Below are positions 61,201-64,000 of a stretch of 64,000 nt of DNA, piece after piece. A program made the position numbers and the translations under genes. Where the stretch lies: contig CAXIPT010000075.1 in the NCBI GenBank assembly GCA_964030475.1, forward strand, positions 24,741 through 88,740, read 5' to 3'. The notes below the pieces were generated by a model. The model did not search any database, was not told the origin of the DNA, and saw only the letters and a list, made by a program, of their open reading frames with translations. Numbering within the stretch: the first letter of the stretch is position 1; every line of letters starts with the position of its first letter. The stretch is from Tethya wilhelma (Eukaryota > Porifera > Demospongiae > Tethyida > Tethyidae).

Positions 61201-61211
61201 GTTAGCATCAT
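58204..61211 (-). pseudogene. mGluR-like class C GPCR, copy 2, three frame breaks
   Basis: Tandem paralogue of the 54384-57372 gene, same strand and exon plan. I choose ATG 61211 (MMLTKIK, then a hydrophobic signal peptide); codons further upstream lack an ATG. The ligand domain is very similar to copy 1, with the same GAASSSVS, PPDSLQA, DDVYG and DSKVTF motifs. Relative to copy 1, extra bases shift the frame near 60290 (8 nt), 59741 (4 nt) and 59488 (2 nt, giving a stop after CKPCL). The 7TM part (59460 to about 58592) is otherwise open through NRIHRIF, FRTRKIPQNFNETKFI and PKIYFLF, with a donor after GAATATG. The last exon 58508-58204 ends DVGIQTEIHPLLLPLQE. Probably a recent pseudogene unless the breaks are assembly errors. 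Confidence 0.85.
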
Positions 61212-61393
61212 TTTACTAACTTCCAGAACTTGTACAGCTGGACCACAACCTTGTAGTATACCTGTTCGACAATGGAGCCGAGGTTTCAAGCATGTACATC
61301 CTTTCTCACAATACTAGAGTAATTCACATGCAGAGTATTATACTAGAGCTATATAGACCACAACCAATACAACTGAGGTTTACTAACATAATG

Positions 61394-61414
61394 ACACACA
61401 CACACACACACACN

Positions 61415-61497
<83 letters not shown>
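61394..61497. repeat. (CA)n microsatellite with one N
   Basis: A pure AC run of about 100 bp upstream of receptor copy 2. The N at 61414 marks uncertain length. Confidence 0.95.
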
Positions 61498-61499
<2 letters not shown>

Positions 61500-61568
61500 G
61501 CAATCGAGACTGAGTGAAGCCAAGGAAGATATTGAATCACCTGATAGTGGAACTGAGGTTATTACACA

Positions 61569-61778
61569 TACCATATAGCGGGTAAATTTGATGGGCTTAA
61601 AATTTGACAAATTCACATTTTAGCGTGATTGGCCATTTTAAATTTGGCGATTTAATTCTGCATACTGCATTGTTTATATGCACGTATGTACATATAAAAC
61701 TGTTTGATGATTTGCAGAATAATTTGCCAATTTGCCAATTTAATTCTTACCAAATTTATATATACCCGCTATATGGTA
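61569..61778. mobile_element. Short TIR element (MITE)
   Basis: TACCATATAGCGGGTA at the left is mirrored by TACCCGCTATATGGTA at the right, with TA at the outer edges. The 210-bp interior is AT-rich and carries GATTTAATTTGGC-like repeats. A Tc1/mariner-type MITE is possible. Confidence 0.7.
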
Positions 61779-62578
61779 ATAAAAATAGCATGCATGACAT
61801 GACGCTATGGTTGCATGTCTCTACTAAAATTTAATACACATGCACATCCCAATCAGATAATCACATGCAGTATATAATTTTATATTAATAATTATACAAG
61901 TAAATCAATGGAAATTACATTGTACTTGCAATTGATGTTAAGATCAACACCTATAGTTTATACCCTCTGATTTTAGTACTGAACAAAATCTCTTCAAGCC
62001 GTTTAGGCAACCTCAAAGCAAGTTGCTGCTTGTGCTTCTTGCTCTATCACTGGAAAAATCGGAAACTGTCTTTTTCAGTGTGTTTACGAAATTTATCTAC
62101 CAAAAAATTCCAAGGTTACAGAATTCCCCCAGCATTAGATCACACACGAAATTACCCCCGTTTCCCTTATACAATAATATTATATAGCTAGACTACTTAC
62201 ATGCAGTATAGTGTACACCATAAACATAGTCTGGCTCCATCCGAGACTATACCGGCATGAACCAGTGAAGGTGAGTTATTATTATTATTATTGCTTTACA
62301 GCACAAAGCTGAAGGTCTGCTAGGATAGAAAGCAGCCTAACAAAAAGCTACAAGGGCACGGTTATTTTCATCAAATGTGTTTAAAAAATGTTGCCAGAAT
62401 ATCTGTCTGATATTTGATAAAATTGAGTTGTAGCTTTGGCTCAAATCGATTGGGGGGGAGTGAGTTCCATAGCCGAGGAAGTCGGTTAAAGTAGAAGTTA
62501 GAATGAGATATTAAATGACCACAATATAATATTATACCAAGACACAGCCAACATTTTAAATCACACAGCTGCCAATTG
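61779..62578. other. No gene recognised
   Basis: AT-rich with a short (TTA)n run near 62278. Frames are short and unremarkable. A phrase TTTACAGCACAAAGCTGAAGG at about 62295 has a relative near 63786. Confidence 0.4.
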
Positions 62579-62587
62579 GATTGCCAT

Positions 62588-63057
62588 TAGTCTTGCGGGC
62601 CAGATGTCCGAGAGGGGGGGAAAAAAGGACGTCTGGTAAAAGTGGCCCAGTTTTTATGTGCAATCGAAATTTCATTAGCGTGATGTAAGGTCATGCTGTC
62701 ATGTGAAAAAAAAAAAGTCTATGCCAGAAGACTTTAGTGTGTGAAGTGTGTGAAGTAATCATGAGTTTGAGCCATCTTCTATACACAAACAGTGAAAGTT
62801 CAGTCTTACAAAGCTTCACAGACGTGGATTGCTCTTAGACGATGATTAGACAGCGCTACGGTCTCACATGACAAGAATTTAACAATCTGAGTAGTTGTTT
62901 TAAAATTTGGCGGGAAATTTTTACCTCATTAAGTTCGAAATTACAAAATCCTGAAATCTGATTGGAGGTCACAACATTCCACGATTGCAAACGAAAACTG
63001 AGCCACTTTTACCAGACGTCCTTTTCCCCCCTCTCAGACGTCTGGCCCACGAGACTA
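62588..63057. mobile_element. Mutator-type MITE, 9-bp target duplication
   Basis: Inverted arms of about 65 bp (left TAGTCTTGCGGGCCAGATGT, right the near-inverse) and the exact direct repeat GATTGCCAT at 62579-62587 and 63058-63066. Long TIRs with a 9-bp duplication are typical of MULEs. Interior 470 bp total, non-coding. No matching autonomous element was identified here. Confidence 0.85.
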
Positions 63058-63424
63058 GATTGCCATATCTACGCAATGCTTAATTAGTAAGTACACTTAC
63101 ATGTCACTTGCCATCCTGCTCATCGAGAATGGTCAATGACACTGTGGGGAGGACATGTAATGGAGCTTGCACAGGCTGAGTTATGCACCTCATCATGCAG
63201 TGCCACAAGCCATTGCCATGATACTTTTCAGTGCGATCTGACACCATTGTACTTTTGCAACTCAGTATCAACTCCTTAGATTCTCTAAATCTCTAATTCA
63301 AGCTCCAACTTCTCTTGAGATGAAGCCTTGGTTTCAGCCTGCATGTACCTTAGTCTAGAAATTAATAGAGATTGTCTGTTTGGTGATTGTGTCAGTATAA
63401 ACATTATTAGATCTATAGCTATAT

Positions 63425-63759
63425 AGAGCGGGTGCAATTACGTAAAATGAGTCACTTCCGTATGGCAAAAATGTACAGAGCAATACGGAGAAACGAGCAG
63501 CTGTCATTTACTTCCGTATGGCAAAAATAACTATTTCTAGTATCACTCAAAATACTTCCGGTTTTTGATGACGTTGAACATTATTAGATCTATAGAGCGG
63601 GTGCAATTACGTAAAATGAGTCACTTCCGTATGGCAAAAATGTACAGAGCAATACGGAGAAACGAGCAGCTGTCATTTACTTCCGTATGGCAAAAATAAC
63701 TATTTCTAGTATCACTCAAAATACTTCCGGTTTTTGATGACGTTGATTGCACCCGCTCT
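63425..63759. mobile_element. Tandem-dimer TIR element
   Basis: The block AGAGCGGGTGCAATTACG... is present twice in direct orientation (63425 and 63594, period 169). Only the second copy is closed by the inverse ATTGCACCCGCTCT. The two copies are nearly identical, so the dimer is recent. Confidence 0.75.
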
Positions 63760-64000
63760 ATGATCTATTACTAATAATACTCACTTTACAGCAAAGCTGA
63801 ATGTCTGCTATACAGCAGCCAGGGTAAACAATAATGTGAAACTTACCTACGTCCTGGTTAACTTCTCCATAAAAGACATAGAGGAGCGGCAGAGTGCAAG
63901 AGTTCTGGAGGAGCGGAGCTGCTTATGAAACTGATCCAGCGGCAAACAAGAGTCCATACCAGTCGACCCTTTACCAATTAGGTACAGTCTCGCGATCGCC
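63760..64000. other. Window end, no gene recognised
   Basis: Short segment with no frame or repeat that I can assign. Confidence 0.4.

Overview
The window looks like a stretch of an invertebrate animal genome, most probably a demosponge. The reasons are: AT-rich DNA; compact GT-AG introns; a tandem pair of metabotropic-glutamate-type class C GPCR genes with nearly the whole receptor in one exon, as is common for sponge receptors; and dense, nested DNA transposons (piggyBac, an IS3-like integrase family, MULE/ZSWIM, a YqaJ-type gene) plus one copia-type retroelement. The species is an inference. No rRNA, tRNA or CRISPR array was recognised.

Layout. 1-5.8 kb: CA-rich tandem array split by a piggyBac-type MITE, a dispersed repeat, a cluster of RFX X-box-like palindromes and a short TIR element. 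5.8-9 kb: mostly unexplained DNA with one degenerate Cys-rich ORF. 9-12.7 kb: a TA-flanked 1-kb MITE, then a decayed, 3'-truncated piggyBac interrupted by a second MITE of the same family. 12.9-15.6 kb: a broken ZSWIM/MULE-type gene on the minus strand. 17.2-40.6 kb: a satellite of about 200-215-bp monomers, split by a piggyBac (TTAA duplication at 19238 and 29162) and by a 7,044-bp two-gene transposon (33131-40174). Inside the piggyBac, bases 24620-28354 are bounded by single Ns and by two copies of the same piggyBac 3' end, so this block is probably a misplaced contig. It carries a decayed SWIM-YqaJ gene and a partial copy of the two-gene element.

40.6-49.3 kb: a second, related two-gene element in the opposite orientation, running into an assembly gap. 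49.5-51.7 kb: 5' part of a copia-type retroelement (LTR, half-tRNA-iMet primer site, gag-protease) with a MITE inserted at the start of gag. 51.7-53.9 kb: a segment bounded by inverted repeats. 54.4-61.2 kb: the two receptor genes, minus strand, both with frame breaks in this assembly. 61.2-64 kb: a CA microsatellite and three short TIR elements.

The best candidate for an under-described system is the two-gene transposon. It has 34-bp perfect TIRs, a 6-bp target duplication (GGTGTA) that can be read against the satellite, a five-exon integrase-like DDE transposase (417 codons, frame intact) and a three-exon partner protein ending in an all-cysteine RING-like domain. The same two genes recur in the same order and exon structure in the second element, which argues that the RING-like protein belongs to the mobile element. 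The 6-bp duplication and IS3-like integrase fold point to the IS3EU superfamily as I remember the Repbase scheme; this needs a database check.
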